From contig LLCB01000303.1 in the NCBI GenBank assembly GCA_001414345.1, positions 1-64,000 of the forward strand: 64,000 nt of DNA, given 5' to 3'. How positions within the stretch are numbered: position 1 is the first letter of the stretch; each line of letters starts with the position of its first letter. Both the position numbers and the translations under genes were made by a program. The notes beneath the pieces are model-generated. The model saw only the letters and a list, made by a program, of their open reading frames with translations, searched no databases and was not told the DNA's origin. This document shows, piece by piece, positions 26,301 to 37,700 of the stretch. The DNA comes from Hymenoscyphus infarciens (taxonomy: Eukaryota > Ascomycota > Leotiomycetes > Helotiales > Helotiaceae).

Positions 26301-27380
26301 TAAAAGTTATAATTAAGATAGTAGTTATATAAATATTCTCTAACTAGTAAAGCCTTACTCTTTAATAAGCTTTTAGAATATTCTACTAGGCTCTTACTTT
26401 CTCTTTTTATAAGATTCTTAAATATAATTAGCTTTACTTAAATATAATTAATCCTTCTTAAATAGAATTAACCTATCTTAAACTAACTAGAACTTAAGTA
26501 GAAATTTTACTAAGTCTTTAACTATTCTTAGATAACTCTTATATATCTTTATAAGAAATAACTTATTTTATAAGTCTTTTTTAAACTTTATATCTTAAAA
26601 ACCTTATAAGTCTATCTTAGAAATCTATTATACTACTATAACTATATTTTATAAACCTCTTAAAATACTAAGTAAATAGTTTATAATTACTACTTACTAG
26701 TACTTTATAACTAGTAATATCTATAAGTAGATCTTTATTAAGTAGTTACTAAAACTAACTATAATTATAAGCTACTACTTAAATTTATAACTATCTCTAA
26801 TAGTCTCTAAGTACTACTTACTAGTAACTTATAAATAAAAACATTTATAAGTATTATTTAAGTATCTATTTCTCTTTACTAACTAAAAAGAGTAAAGACT
26901 AATCCTACTCTATCTAAGTCTAACCTTAGCTCTAAAATACTTAAGACTTAGCTATACTACTCTAGATTAAAATAAAGCCTTTCTTAAAATAAAAATATAA
27001 ATCTTAATCTTATTAAAAAATATTATTACTAGAGAAACCGTTCTCTAAGAACCTAGATATCTTTTAATATATTCTTATACTCTACTCTATTATTATATTT
27101 AAGTAGAAACTAATTTTATTATAAAATTTAGAAATTATACGTTTATTATATATAACTAGATAGGCATAGTCGGTTTAAGATTTTAAGCCTATAGAAGAAT
27201 AGTACTTATAGAAGAGTATTTAAAAAGTCTATAAGAGAAGAGAATCTTTAGATTATATATATACCTACGCTTCTCTTAGAGTAATTTAGCTTCTAGTAGA
27301 AGTAGAAAGTATAAAAGTAAAGAATAGCTTTATTATTCTTAAGTCTTATTAATAAATAAGATAAAACTTCTCCTAAATTA
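23364..27380 (-). mobile_element. RIP-degraded DNA: rest of the split LINE and unidentified repeat remains
   Basis: Directly continues the sequence cut at 3163, so at least its first part must be the 5' portion of the minus-strand LINE (endonuclease/ORF1 side). I could not mark ORF1 or endonuclease motifs, and the 5' end of the LINE is not located. From about 25,550 there are many TTA/CTA-rich runs (for example 25692-25735) that may belong to a different repeat. The AT-rich block ends abruptly at about 27,380-27,390. Confidence 0.5.
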
Positions 27381-27390
27381 AAAAAAATCA

Positions 27391-27652
27391 AAGAATTTTA
27401 CTCCCCGATGTTCTACGAGCTAGAGGTTCGGGAGCTGGAGGATTAGGGGCTGGTGGAATGGGAGCTGGTGGTACGAAACCACAATTATCCTTGTTCCTAT
27501 TTAGAGAACCAACACCTTGGGAGGTTACAACGGGTCATCTGGGAAAAAGGTTCGGGAACAAGATTAACAAGGAGAAGGCGACGATCAAGTTGAGAATTGG
27601 CTTGGTTCCTGAAAACATGGACAAATTGGCATGCTTGGGCCTCTCTATTTAG
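27391..27652 (+). pseudogene. Possible 3' remnant of a gene cut at the AT-rich boundary
   Basis: Normal-composition DNA begins here with an open plus-strand frame. It contains three Gly-Ala-Gly-Gly-like repeats and then a non-repetitive segment beginning TKPQLSLFLFREPTPWEV and ending at TAG 27650-27652; the first ATG in frame is 27458. No start region or splice signals are visible to the left, where the RIP block begins. It may be the tail of a gene truncated by transposon insertion, or a chance frame. Confidence 0.2.
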
Positions 27653-28112
27653 GTAGGGGAATAAGGATGACAGTTAGGTGTAGACAGAAGCAGTGGTCGA
27701 GTCTCCCACTGCCCAAAGTGTGATGAAATCTTTTGTTGAATAATGGCATAACACATCAGATAGCAAGAAACACCACACCGCAGAATAAAAATTTGATGAT
27801 TGATAGAATAGAGAAGACACAATCATGATTCACGGCCTTGCTCTAACTTTCAATTCGATTTCTTTCGCTACTAACAACTCAATCCCATTTCCGTTCATTT
27901 CGGGACCAGTATTTTGTTTCCATTTTGTCCTCAAAAAAGCAAGTCAAAAGGTCCCACCCATACCATGCAAACCCAGCCAGATAAATTCATTTGCCACAAA
28001 TTAATCACTTGCTTGATCCCTTTATTCCCAAAGAAGTAGAACGCATTTTTGAAAATAAAAATTCGGCACAACCTTCGAAATCCGTATGAGATTTTGTATC
28101 ATGTGTCTTGGA

Positions 28113-29470
28113 CTATGATCCCAAGCTGGGGAAAGCGCTGGTGTCCTCAGTGTTGATGGGTGCAGATCCAGAGCCACCTCGTGGGCCACCTCGGGAGCCT
28201 CTGAAGTTACCGTCACCACGTCCACGTCCACCGCGATCACCACGGCCTCGGAATCCCTCGCCACGACCTCCTCGGGATGGTCCATCGCCACGACCACGGC
28301 CACCACGGAATCCTCCGCGTCCACCACTGCGCTCTGGGGCTTCGACGAAGCGTTGATCAATGTCAATAACTTGCTTCTGCTTGCGCTCGCGTTCACGCTT
28401 GGCCTTTCCAGCGGATGCAGCAACGAAGTCCTCTTCCTCTTCCTTGGAGAGCTCCTTGGCGGTTTGCCACTTCTTGTTTTGCTTGCTGCCTTCATTTGGC
28501 TTACGGGCCTCTGGGACACCGGAACCAAGAGCGAGCTTCTTCTCAGCGAGCTCGGCAAGGTACTCCTCGTAGGACTTGCTGTTGTCTTCTGGCTCAGGCT
28601 CAGCAACCTCGGCGGCTCCTTCAGCGGCGTCGTCCTTTTGGTCGGCCTTGGCGAGAGCTTCACCAGCTTCCTCATCCTTCAATTCAGCTTCGCCCTCGGT
28701 GGCACCCCATCCGTGAGCGGCTTGCTTCTCAGATTCGCTATTGGGAATTAGACATTGCTTGGTGATATGTATTAAAGATGCTTACCCTCCAACAGTTCGG
28801 CTGTGTCTGTCAAAGTTGCGAGGTCCACCACGGCCTCGTCCTCCATAGGTGTTTGGGGCACGATCACCTCTTGCGGGTCGGTCTCCTTGGGAATCATCAC
28901 CAGTTGGCTTGCTTCGGTTATTGGTGCTACCGGCGTTGCGATCACGGAAAGCTGCCGAAAGAGTGGTTAGCTAGAGGTTCAATTGAGCTGTCGTGGTCGA
29001 GAGAATGCCGCAAATTTTCACATGACTGGAAAGAGAATATCGAACTAACCTCCTTCGTTACCAGCGATTCCACCTCGGCGAGGACCTCGGTTCTCAAATC
29101 CAGCAGTCTTGGAAGCTGGTGCCTCTCCGCCAGCATTGCGCTTGGTGTTACGGGCAGGAGTCTTGTCAATGACCTTTACAGGTGGCTCCGGTTCCTTGTC
29201 AGAGTCTTCATCGTGATTGTTGCCTAGTTGTCAATTATAGTCAGTCGCAAGGTCGCGGAGGAAAATTTGATTGGAGGTAATTTCGTCATACCGAGAAGCT
29301 CGTACGCGTTCTAGATGGCACAAAGTTAGCTATGGAACATTGGAGAATCGATTGAGGCGAAAGCGCATCCCAGATGACGAGGTTCTGCAACCTGCGGAGG
29401 GCATCGTGGGCGTTGAGGTTCTGGACTGGACTGGACTGAACAGGACACTTACTTTCGAAACGACCGACAT
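28113..29470 (-). CDS. stm1: Stm1/HABP4-family ribosome-associated RGG protein
   Basis: Five exons on the minus strand: 29470-29453, 29310-29292, 29223-29050, 28951-28786 and 28737-28113, giving 333 residues; all four introns obey GT-AG and keep frame. The start is followed by SVVSKNAYELLG, like the NxFxLLG start of yeast Stm1. A KQAAHGWG segment around residue 130 marks the hyaluronan/mRNA-binding (HABP4/PAI-RBP1) domain, with a YEEYLAELAEKK helix after it. The last about 80 residues are RGG/GGRGRG repeats (RNA binding), closing with FPSLGS. Family members bind the 80S ribosome mRNA tunnel and keep idle ribosomes intact under starvation, acting downstream of TORC1; that role is inferred here. 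Very short first exons, as often in highly expressed fungal genes. Confidence 0.9.
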
Positions 29471-29699
29471 CTTGTCCACACCAGCTCAAGCGCCTCCTAA
29501 GAAGGCCTTGCTATCGAGAGGACAATTCGAAGGGGTAGGGTTGGATGATCGAGACGGACAGGTTCCCGATGTCGAGGAATCTGTCTCTCGAGAGGATTGG
29601 TTGATGGATATGTAGGGGGGAAGGTTGATGCTTCTCAGAGGAGGTTGAGACCGCCGACTATATTTTCTAAGACTAGCGGCCCACACAGAATTCCATTTT

Positions 29700-30800
29700 A
29701 AAAAATCCGACCGCTCGGGTCACGTGGTCTCAATTTTTCGCATCTACTAGTACAATTTTCCATCCAGACACTTGAAGACTAACCCCAAATTTCCCTTTAT
29801 CTTGGGATTTCTTGTTGGAAAATTACAAAATATACATCAGACTATTAGTAAAGCAAGTCGTGGAGGCGGTTCAATGCAAGCAAACGCAACTGGAAGTGCT
29901 TCAAGTAAAACTGAAGCGTATTACTAGCGGGAAGTAACTTGGTTTGAAAAGTATAATGCGCTTGATACAGTTACCTCTTATCCATCTGATTATTCTCTAG
30001 TCGCATGAAACATTCCAACAAAAGAAGTCATAAACTAATGCGAGGAAACATAGTTGGCCAGAAACCCGACCCTTAGGGGGGTTGTTCGCCAAATTTTCCC
30101 TTTTGCTCGCCTGGAAAACAGAGATGAAATGGTGGGGTGGTGGGCGCACTGAAATTGATAGTTGGCTTATCTAGTGGCAGCAACACTTCACTTACACAAT
30201 TCGGGTGATCTAGGAACGAAGAAAAGAACGTTATCGTGTTGCAAAAATTCACCAGCATAACTTTCTCTTGCTCTTCCTTTGAAGTTTGATACTTGCTTAG
30301 CCCCAGCCCTGTGACAACCAACAAACAAAAAATGAAAGCTTATTTAAGAACATCATATCTTTCTTTCCAACTGTCCCATGCACACATCTCATTGTCAAAA
30401 TAATATAACATCATCTGCTTTGTTTTTGTGTTGTATTGCTTTGTGAAAAGTATGTATGAGGAGATCGTGCATGCATTGCATTGCCTTTGTCGTCTATCTT
30501 CCGAATCCAATAGTGACACAATATTGTAAATCCTATTACAATATTCTATTGGAGCATAAAGCGTAGGAAGCAACCCTTTCGATATGAGGGTGTATTAAAA
30601 ATACATGCTTTTGACCTTAAATATACTCCCATTTTATGTCCTCCTAATATGCACCCCTGAAGAGGTTAGCTATGTGGTCCGTCTTTGTCAAATTGAGAAG
30701 ATGGATGGGTATACATACGATTTGCTCCAACCAAAAATGCAAGATCCCATAATAACTCCCCATTCCGTAAACCATATGCCATGCGAGGCTTTGGGTATCT
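29700..30800. other. Intergenic region between the stm1 promoter and the bZIP 3' end
   Basis: Contains the upstream region of the Stm1-type gene (29,480-29,750) and, further right, the 3' flank of the bZIP gene. Short frames of 60-120 codons occur on both strands but lack codon bias, splice logic or recognisable motifs. I see no RNA gene. Confidence 0.5.
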
Positions 30801-30809
30801 GTTTTGCTT

Positions 30810-32219
30810 TTATCTCATGGAACTCGTATCAAAAGAAAAAGAAGATGGAAATTGCATCGAAGCCGAGAGTCCAAAGGGGTCCAAGTCGAGCATCGGATCG
30901 TAGGGGTCGAGCATCTGTGTCATCGAGCCAAAGTTTTGAGCGCCAGCGCCCATGTTAATAGGCTGTCCGGGAACCCCAGGTTGTTGTGGATTCTGCGGAT
31001 TGAGGATTTGCTGTTGGTTGAGGTGTTGTTGCTGTTGAGGAATCGGTTCGGGGTAGGGGCCGGGGCCAGATTCGGCAGGTTCGGGGTCTTCGACCATGTC
31101 GGCTTGCGATTCGTACTCCTGTTCTGTACTCACGGAATCAATCTAGGACGAACATAGCTCTATAAAAGGAAAGTGACAATAGGGGGCGGGACAGCTTGCC
31201 GAGTTGCTCATAATGATTCTGAAAGTTCGGGGACGCAAAATACGCGGCAGCTACGGGAGTGCCTCCCGTACTTGTCCCACTACTTCCTGGTCCCTTTGGT
31301 GCCAGAGGGGCACCAACTCCTTGGTTCCCTAATAATCCGCCGTGTCCTGGTAGTCCCTGGTTCCCTTGGTTAATTGGTTGCTTGGCCGCTTGGGCAGCTT
31401 GAAGTCTTTGTTGTTGTTGCTGGTGGAATTGCATCTGGGAATCTGAACCAGGCGGTGTCATAACTCCGGGATTGTGAAATCCTGGGGATATAGCGGTTGG
31501 TGATGAGGCGTGCGAAGGGGGGGTTGGTCTTGACTGTGGAGACTGAAGCGGAGCCCCCGGTTCGAGTTTTGGCGCAATGCTAGATTGTGAGCGCCTTGCT
31601 TGGTGGTGTCTGTTCATAATAGCTCGTTGAACTGTTGGTGCTTGTGCCATGTTTTGTGGCATATGTGTCGGTCCCAGGTGAGGACTTCCTGTCTTTGCTC
31701 GCAACTCAGCCTGGACATCGATTCCTAGTAGCATGTTAATAAAAGTCCACGAAGACACCCCTACAGAGTTCATTTCATTACCTTTTTCCAGTAATATTCG
31801 CTCTAGCAATGAGTTTTTGTATCTCAGCATCAGACATTCATCAGCAGCACTGCGGTGAGCTGTCTGGAGGTTATGGAGATTGGTTTCATGAACCCGAATT
31901 GTCTCCTCTAGCTGCTTGATGTACTCTGTCCGACGCTCTCTGAAAGCCGCCTGGGCCTGACGGTTGCGTTGCTTACGCTCCTCGGAAGTAGCATAAATCT
32001 GTCACACGCATCAGCACACAAGAACACATTTGGCGGGGCAATGCATCAATATCATACAGGTTTACGGCCGCCTTTCCTCTTTTGTTGCCCAACATTTTCC
32101 TGAGGAGCTCCTCCTGTCTCAGCCTCTGGTGTGGGAGAGTTGAGCTCCATCGAGTCCTCTGAGCCTTCCCTCGCTTCCATCGCGGGTTCTTTCTTGTCAA
32201 TAGACATATCGTCGGCCAT
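30810..32219 (-). CDS. Pap1/AP-1-type bZIP transcription factor
   Basis: Four exons: 32219-32058, 31998-31782, 31724-31200 and 31123-30810, giving 405 residues. The basic region (about residues 62-77, ERKQRNRQAQAAFRERR) matches the fungal Pap1 signature NxxAQxxFR. A leucine zipper follows with heptad positions L84, H91, L98, A105, L112 and L119. The C-terminal two thirds are Pro/Gln/Ser/Gly-rich (activation-type low complexity, with Q runs), ending FSFDTSSMR. A KRKGGRK cluster just before the basic region can serve nuclear import. I see no cysteine-rich redox domains like those of Yap1/Pap1, so control by disulfide-regulated export is unlikely. The third intron (31199-31124) uses a GC donor (GCAAGC) with a TACAG acceptor: without it the frame stops, and with it the Gln/Pro-rich C-terminus stays open. 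Targets are unknown. Confidence 0.88.
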
Positions 32220-32229
32220 AGCTTAAACT

Positions 32230-35200
32230 TTGGAAGTAGGAGTTTTCTTCTCGTTAACAAAGTGGCCCCACTAACAACCCCAGCATCAGACTGATGCCGG
32301 AAGACGCTATGAACCTATTTACGGTCTCGATGACTTGCAGAAGCACGAATAAGAGGTCTTTCGAACGGTGGCTTCAACGCGGTTGTGGCGAATACATCCG
32401 TTATCAGATCAAATGGAGCTTTTCCGGCTGTTTCTGCTGCAGACCCGGAGAACTGGAACTGGGACCTGACGTAGGTACAGTACTGGGGATGATAACGGGT
32501 AGGGTCGAGGCTGATGGTATAAAGATAGGACAAGTGAGTATAAGGTAGGTGGATGAAACTGATATGGTAATGGAATCAAGAAGGAATTGGTCATGGAAAC
32601 TGAGCGTAGGTGTGACCTACTATTTGAATTCTGCCAGTCTCTGCAGCGAGAGCGGAAGGGGCCCGTGGCAGAGAGTGGCCTTCGTTCTGCGTCTAGCTGG
32701 CTGGAGGAACGTCGGAATTTTGATCAAACCACACTTGGCCGCAAAGGGGAAGAAAAGAGGCCGGATTTTGATGGGGGGGATTTCTCGAAAAGAGGGGGCA
32801 CTTCCGGAGGCTGGCTGGCTGCTGGCCAGCATGGGCGACGCTCATTGGTCTCTCCACAAAATACGTTCGGTTGCGCGGGCTTCGAATGCTTCCACAGCTC
32901 TTCCACGACCCACGGGCAAGCCACGCTAGCTTGCGAAGGGCAAGGTCGCCGACGACGGTGCGAAGAGGGGGGGGGGTCCTTGGGTGTCGAATGAGGATCT
33001 CAGGGAAGAGTTTTTCATGGCTGCATGTCACCCTCAACTTTTCTACCAGTGCCACAGACACGATTCGCTGCGTTGCTGGCTGGCTGGGCAAGTTGGGGCG
33101 GGTTGAAACTTGACTGGGTTCGTAGGCGAATGCGAAGCGAGAAAATGGCCGTCGGCGGGAAACTGGATGGGATCATGGATTCATATTCATGGCAGAGTGG
33201 CAGTTGTTGCCGCGGGATTCCATCCTGCCCAAGCAATCTCGATGGGATGGCAGATGAAAATCTACGAGGCCGCAGGGGGAAAGAGGGGAAGAGTCGAGGC
33301 TTGAGGCTTGAGGGGTAAGAGAGGCGTGGCAGAAAGCACGAGGCTTGCTGCGGAGAAGAGAGAAAAAGAAACTGACTGACCAGACCATGCAGCAGCGATG
33401 GAAAGAACGGCAATGCGAGCGTTCGTTGCAAGCGAGTCCCTAGGTGCCTCGAGCTCGAGACGGGGAAAAGCGTGCGCCAGTGCTCTTGTCATTGGATACC
33501 GTCAAGGTAGAAATCGTAACTGCTTGCTTCTTTGCAACCTCAATCTCCTCATCTCCTGCTCCCAAAACACAAGCCTACAAGCCTGCAAGCCATGTCGTCG
33601 AAAATCGTTGACCTGGTTCGAGCACCTTGCATGTGCAACGCCGCTAGACAGCACTTGCAGCCACGGCCATTGTTTGTTTTCGTCCTGGCAATTTATACAA
33701 AAGGCGGGCGGGCAACCTTGACGACATCAAGGCTGGGGGAGTGGTGTTGAACGGGCTCGCGACAGGGTGCGATTCGACTCGCAGAATATCCCAAAACGCC
33801 ACAGACGGGAAGAGGGGACATGGAGGGGATAAAAAGTCTGCATCCGGCAAGATGGCGTTTTCAAGGGACCTTGACTCTTCGACTCACTAATTTAGATAAC
33901 TGCCAACCCAGCGTGGGGAGAGCCGATTATTATCTATTAAAGGCTGGTACGGGGCTACCGAACCACCGGATCCTGGAATCAACAATCGAAGATCTGCTCT
34001 CTATTTCGGATGTACCATGCATTTTTGCAGCCTCACTCGTGTGCTCTGGTCTGCGCGATGTCGATGGGAAGCTGCAAGACTCGGGATGACCGCTCATACA
34101 ACCACCAAGCCTTAATCGATAAGAAAACAACGAAACGTCTGGAATATAGAACAAACAACAGGCGAAAAGTTTTCGCTTCTGAAACTGATAGACGTACAAC
34201 CAGCTAAGTATTGTGTTAGTAGACTGAGTAGAATGGGAAGAATGAAAGGAAGTCATATGATTTGACACCTGGAAGCAAAAGAGGTCGCAGAAAGAGGAGG
34301 AAAGTATGGTTGGATAAGTGGATAAATCAGCGCGTGTTTTTTTCTCCCGCCCTCTCAGGTCCAAAAAACACCTCGTATCATATATCGCAACACTGAATCC
34401 TCATGAAATCGTGCGATATTCGGAGACATGACACTGCTGAGTTCCAGCTACAATCCTATCTTTTCAGAATGGTTTTGCGACATCTATAGGCAGCTTAAAA
34501 AAGCTAAATGTTGTCGCATCGTCGCAACAGCCTTTTTAGATGGGGTGTTTGTTTGCCTTAATAACAGGGCAATTTTAATAAGCAATCAGGTGACCTTGCT
34601 TGTTGCTTGCGACGGGACACCACAACCGCAACGCGTGGTCATATTATGAGATAGGAATAATCTTACTGTCTACTTGTTCTCTCTAAAACTACCGCCGCTG
34701 AATACTACTTCGTGACTGGGTACTTTGTGAGAAATCTCACAATCCCACGTATGCTCGCTGCTCCAACTTCAATTGCCAAAGGCTGCCATTGTTCCCATTG
34801 TTTAGGAAAATTACTTTGAATTGCCTTAAAAAGCTGGAAACAACGAGAGGTAAGTAAGTAAGCTCTCGGACTTTAGTACCGCATATGTCTCCTCTCTCTA
34901 CGTCTCATAGGAAAATAGTATATAAAAACACGTCGGGTTTTAGTTCTCTCAAATAGTAGTCATAAATCTAGAAGAATTCCATAACACGGGAATCAAAGGT
35001 TTTCCTTGTATCAATTGGTTATTACAGAATCGTCCTAGTGTTCTTGGTGTTTTTCTGGACTCTTTTTTAGATTTATTGTTAACGGTTGACTCTATGGGTC
35101 CACAGGATAGAGAACCCACCGACAAAAACAGTATTTTTCAGAAGAATCCCGAAAATAAGATTGAAAATCTAGAACAGCTCACTGATAGCAACTCGATTTT

Positions 35201-36150
35201 CCAAATGTATTTCATCTATTGGAGGGCTGTGGTTCTATTTTGAATTCGTAGGCGTATTTCGGGGGCTAAAATAACGATTCCTTCCGTCAGTGCAGCTAGG
35301 ATTGTTAAACAACAGGAGGAGCACACAATATATTCAGCTCTTCATCATTCAAACACACCCAGACTGTTGTTTTTATTCATGATGTTTCTGAGATGGCATA
35401 CCTTTATCTTTTACTTCGTCTCTCTTCTCCGCATCTCATGATGGACATCCCCTTTTCAGCGGTAGAAGCGTCTCGCAAACCGCGTGCTACACGACACGAC
35501 GACCTAGCCTCTCGTAGACCCCCTATCTGCATATTCCAGAGTTGTTAAAACCAATAAGAAGACCACATGCAAGCAGTGTCCATCGCTCGTTATCATCTCG
35601 CAGCTCCTCACAGGTCTCGTGAATCATTGCAGCAAGCCCTAAGGTAATGCCGTCATACCCTCCGTAGATGTACCTTGTCGTTGTTGCGCACCCCATTCTC
35701 TAAATGCCATCTTCTGTTATATGGCGCAACCTTCAGGTCGGTTTAACCAGTAAACGAGGTTGGAGATTCGCTGCAGATCAGATTTCGCATCGATAGGAAA
35801 TTTGACTCGTCCAGGTTGTATGAGAGATATTTGGCGGGGGAAAGCTGGCTCACCGCTCGTCAACCGTACGGAGTAGAGTAGAGTACTTAGTACGAGTACT
35901 CCAGCTGGATGCGGCAGGTCTGCAGTGTGACGAGCCAGCCAGCCAGCCAGCCAGCCATATGCAAGGCAAGGCAGCCGCTTTTTTGGACCTTTGGAACCCC
36001 TCCTCCTCAAACTGCGCAGCCTACCAACCACCCGACTCGACTCAATTCAATTCAATTCAATTCATCACTTCTTCAACAAATCCACCCGTCAATCCTCGTC
36101 CTCCTCGACATATCGAAAAGAGACATATTTTTTGCTTGGGGACATACATA
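32230..36150. other. Long intergenic region upstream of the bZIP and tetraspan genes
   Basis: About 3.9 kb of ordinary composition. The part next to the bZIP start (32,230-34,400) is G/C-rich with short GGCTGGCT-type runs and a G9 homopolymer near 32,967-32,977. Both strands hold overlapping frames of 60-144 codons that mask one another; none has domain-like content. Before the tetraspan start there is a (CCAG)n run at about 35935-35957 and an ATTCA repeat at about 36043-36065, typical of fungal 5' leaders. Long leaders or uORFs of the bZIP gene may lie here but cannot be shown. Confidence 0.5.
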
Positions 36151-36161
36151 GGAGGGTCACA

Positions 36162-37006
36162 ATGACACGAGTTATCATCTATTCCACCGCGCTCGTCGCC
36201 TTCATTGCTGGTACGTCACCTATTATATATTTATATATATATATATATATATACATCTTCTTTCAAATAATCGCATCGCCCCTTTGCACATTCCACCAAG
36301 TACAGCACCTCTTCAATCCCCAAGATGCTAACTATGACACAGCAACAGCAATGACAATCTCCTCAATCTTCATCCCCGACTGGATAACCTACACCACCTC
36401 CACCACCTCGCCCTCCCAAACCTTCACAAAAGTAATCGGTCTCCACCGGTCCTGCGAAAGCGAACACGGCTGTGCCCACTTCCCCACACTCGAGGACTGC
36501 TCCGGTACGGACCGATACTTCTGCTCCATGTGGCGCTCCGTCGGCTTCCTGATGTCTTTCGCTGCGGTCTTGGAACTCGCTACCATTGTGGCTTTTATGG
36601 TTGTGATCAACGGCTCGAAACAGAAGCGGGCGACGGGGTGGAAGGTTCTTGCCTTTTTGTTGGTGTTGGTGGGGGTTGTGCAGTGTGCTGCTATGGCTAT
36701 TGTGGTATGCGAGACTGTTTTCTTCCCCCCTCTGGCGGGTAACCCTCTTGCGGGGTAACGAGAATGAAGCGCTGGTATGACGAGATGTATTTTGGGGCCT
36801 TGCTAATGACGTCTTTCTAGGCATACCTTTTTGATAACGATGATCGCTTTTTTGTTGGGTGGCAGTTGGATAAGAGCTGGATTCTTTGTACGGTTAGTTG
36901 GAGTATTGCTATCCTGTCTGCGGGATTCATTTCTCTTTCCGCTTTCGTCTTTCCAGAGGAAGGTGACTACGAGCTTCTTCCTAGTGAGAGTGGGAGGTAT
37001 CGATGA
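36162..37006 (+). CDS. Four-helix membrane protein, claudin/Sur7-like topology
   Basis: Three exons: 36162-36210, 36343-36704 and 36821-37006, giving 198 residues. Intron 1 contains a (TA)n run and ends with a textbook branch site (GCTAAC) before ACAG; the nearby CAACAG offers a tandem alternative acceptor. Hydrophobic helices lie at about 4-27, 83-106, 117-137 and 157-181. The loop between helices 1 and 2 has four cysteines (C54, C60, C69, C77) after an IGLHRSC motif, resembling the GL..C..C loop of claudin/PMP22/Sur7-type tetraspans. Between helices 3 and 4 is YLFDNDDRFF. The short tail (PEEGDYELLPSESGRYR) has a YELL sorting-like motif. It is probably a plasma-membrane or cortical protein; the function is not known and the family assignment is by topology. 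The 11-bp minisatellite begins at its stop codon. Confidence 0.82.
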
Positions 37007-37124
37007 GAAAGAGGTGAGAAAGAGACGAGAAAGAGGTGAGAAAGAGACGAGAAAGAGACGAGAAAGAGGTGAGAAAGAGACGAGAAAGAGACGAGAAAGA
37101 GATGAGAAAGAGATGAGAAAGAGT
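37004..37124 (+). repeat. 11-bp minisatellite, 11 copies, starting in the stop codon
   Basis: Eleven tandem units of the form (T/C)GAGAAAGAG(G/A), purine-only on the plus strand except for the first base of each unit. The first T-G-A is the stop codon of the tetraspan gene. Since 11 is not a multiple of 3, copy-number change could alter only the 3' UTR, not the protein. Strong purine/pyrimidine asymmetry. Confidence 0.95.
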
Positions 37125-37700
37125 CCTTGTTGATAGATAGGGGGTGAGGTGTTTGCATTTATTGGCGTTTGGGGGGGCGGGTTGATGGAAGGGAAAGTAC
37201 ACATCTGGGATTTCTGTTTGCTCGGGGGATTCAAAATGACTTTGCGTTTTCCTTCAGGGATGGATGGATGGATGTTGATTGTCTTTCCTTTTATCGCTTC
37301 TGGCTGGCATGTTTTCTTTGGGGTTGGATGGATGGATCATGCAAGTGGGCTATTTGCTTTCGGATGGCATCTTCCTTTTTCGCATTGCGGATTCATACCC
37401 CTGGGATACATCTTTGCTTTTTCTTTGGTCGGGTCAGGTCTTCTCTGTTCTGTTGGTTTGGTCTGGCTTCGATTTGATTACATCGAGTATTCTGATTCTT
37501 GTTTGGGTCAGAATTCTAGAACATAGCGATCTTGCCATGTTGCTGTTTTGCTTCTTGCTTATAGTAATCTTAATACCCAATATACGAAGAGCTGTGGCGT
37601 TTTTGAGTTTACGGCCTGGATTTCTATGATCGTGAGGGGCTGGTGTGAAAATATTTGTAGTCATACTGATGAGACGATCAGTAGTGAGAAAGAAAGTCGC

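Noticed and set aside
28108..28765. Plus-strand frames of 70-132 codons opposite the stm1 last exon
   Set aside because: They mirror the RGG/Glu-rich coding strand of the stm1-type gene; Pro/Arg repeats arise from the complement of RGG codons.
30073..30573. Minus-strand frames of 77-83 codons
   Set aside because: No motif, no splice context, A/T-rich 3' flank of the bZIP gene.
32294..34364. Many overlapping frames of 60-144 codons on both strands
   Set aside because: They overlap one another, lack codon bias and recognisable content; most likely promoter and leader DNA of the bZIP gene.
36363..36824. Minus-strand 153-codon frame
   Set aside because: Antisense shadow of the tetraspan exons, which are supported by splice sites and membrane-helix pattern.
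36803..37234. Minus-strand Ser/Leu/Phe repeat frames
   Set aside because: Produced by the 11-bp minisatellite, open in several phases.
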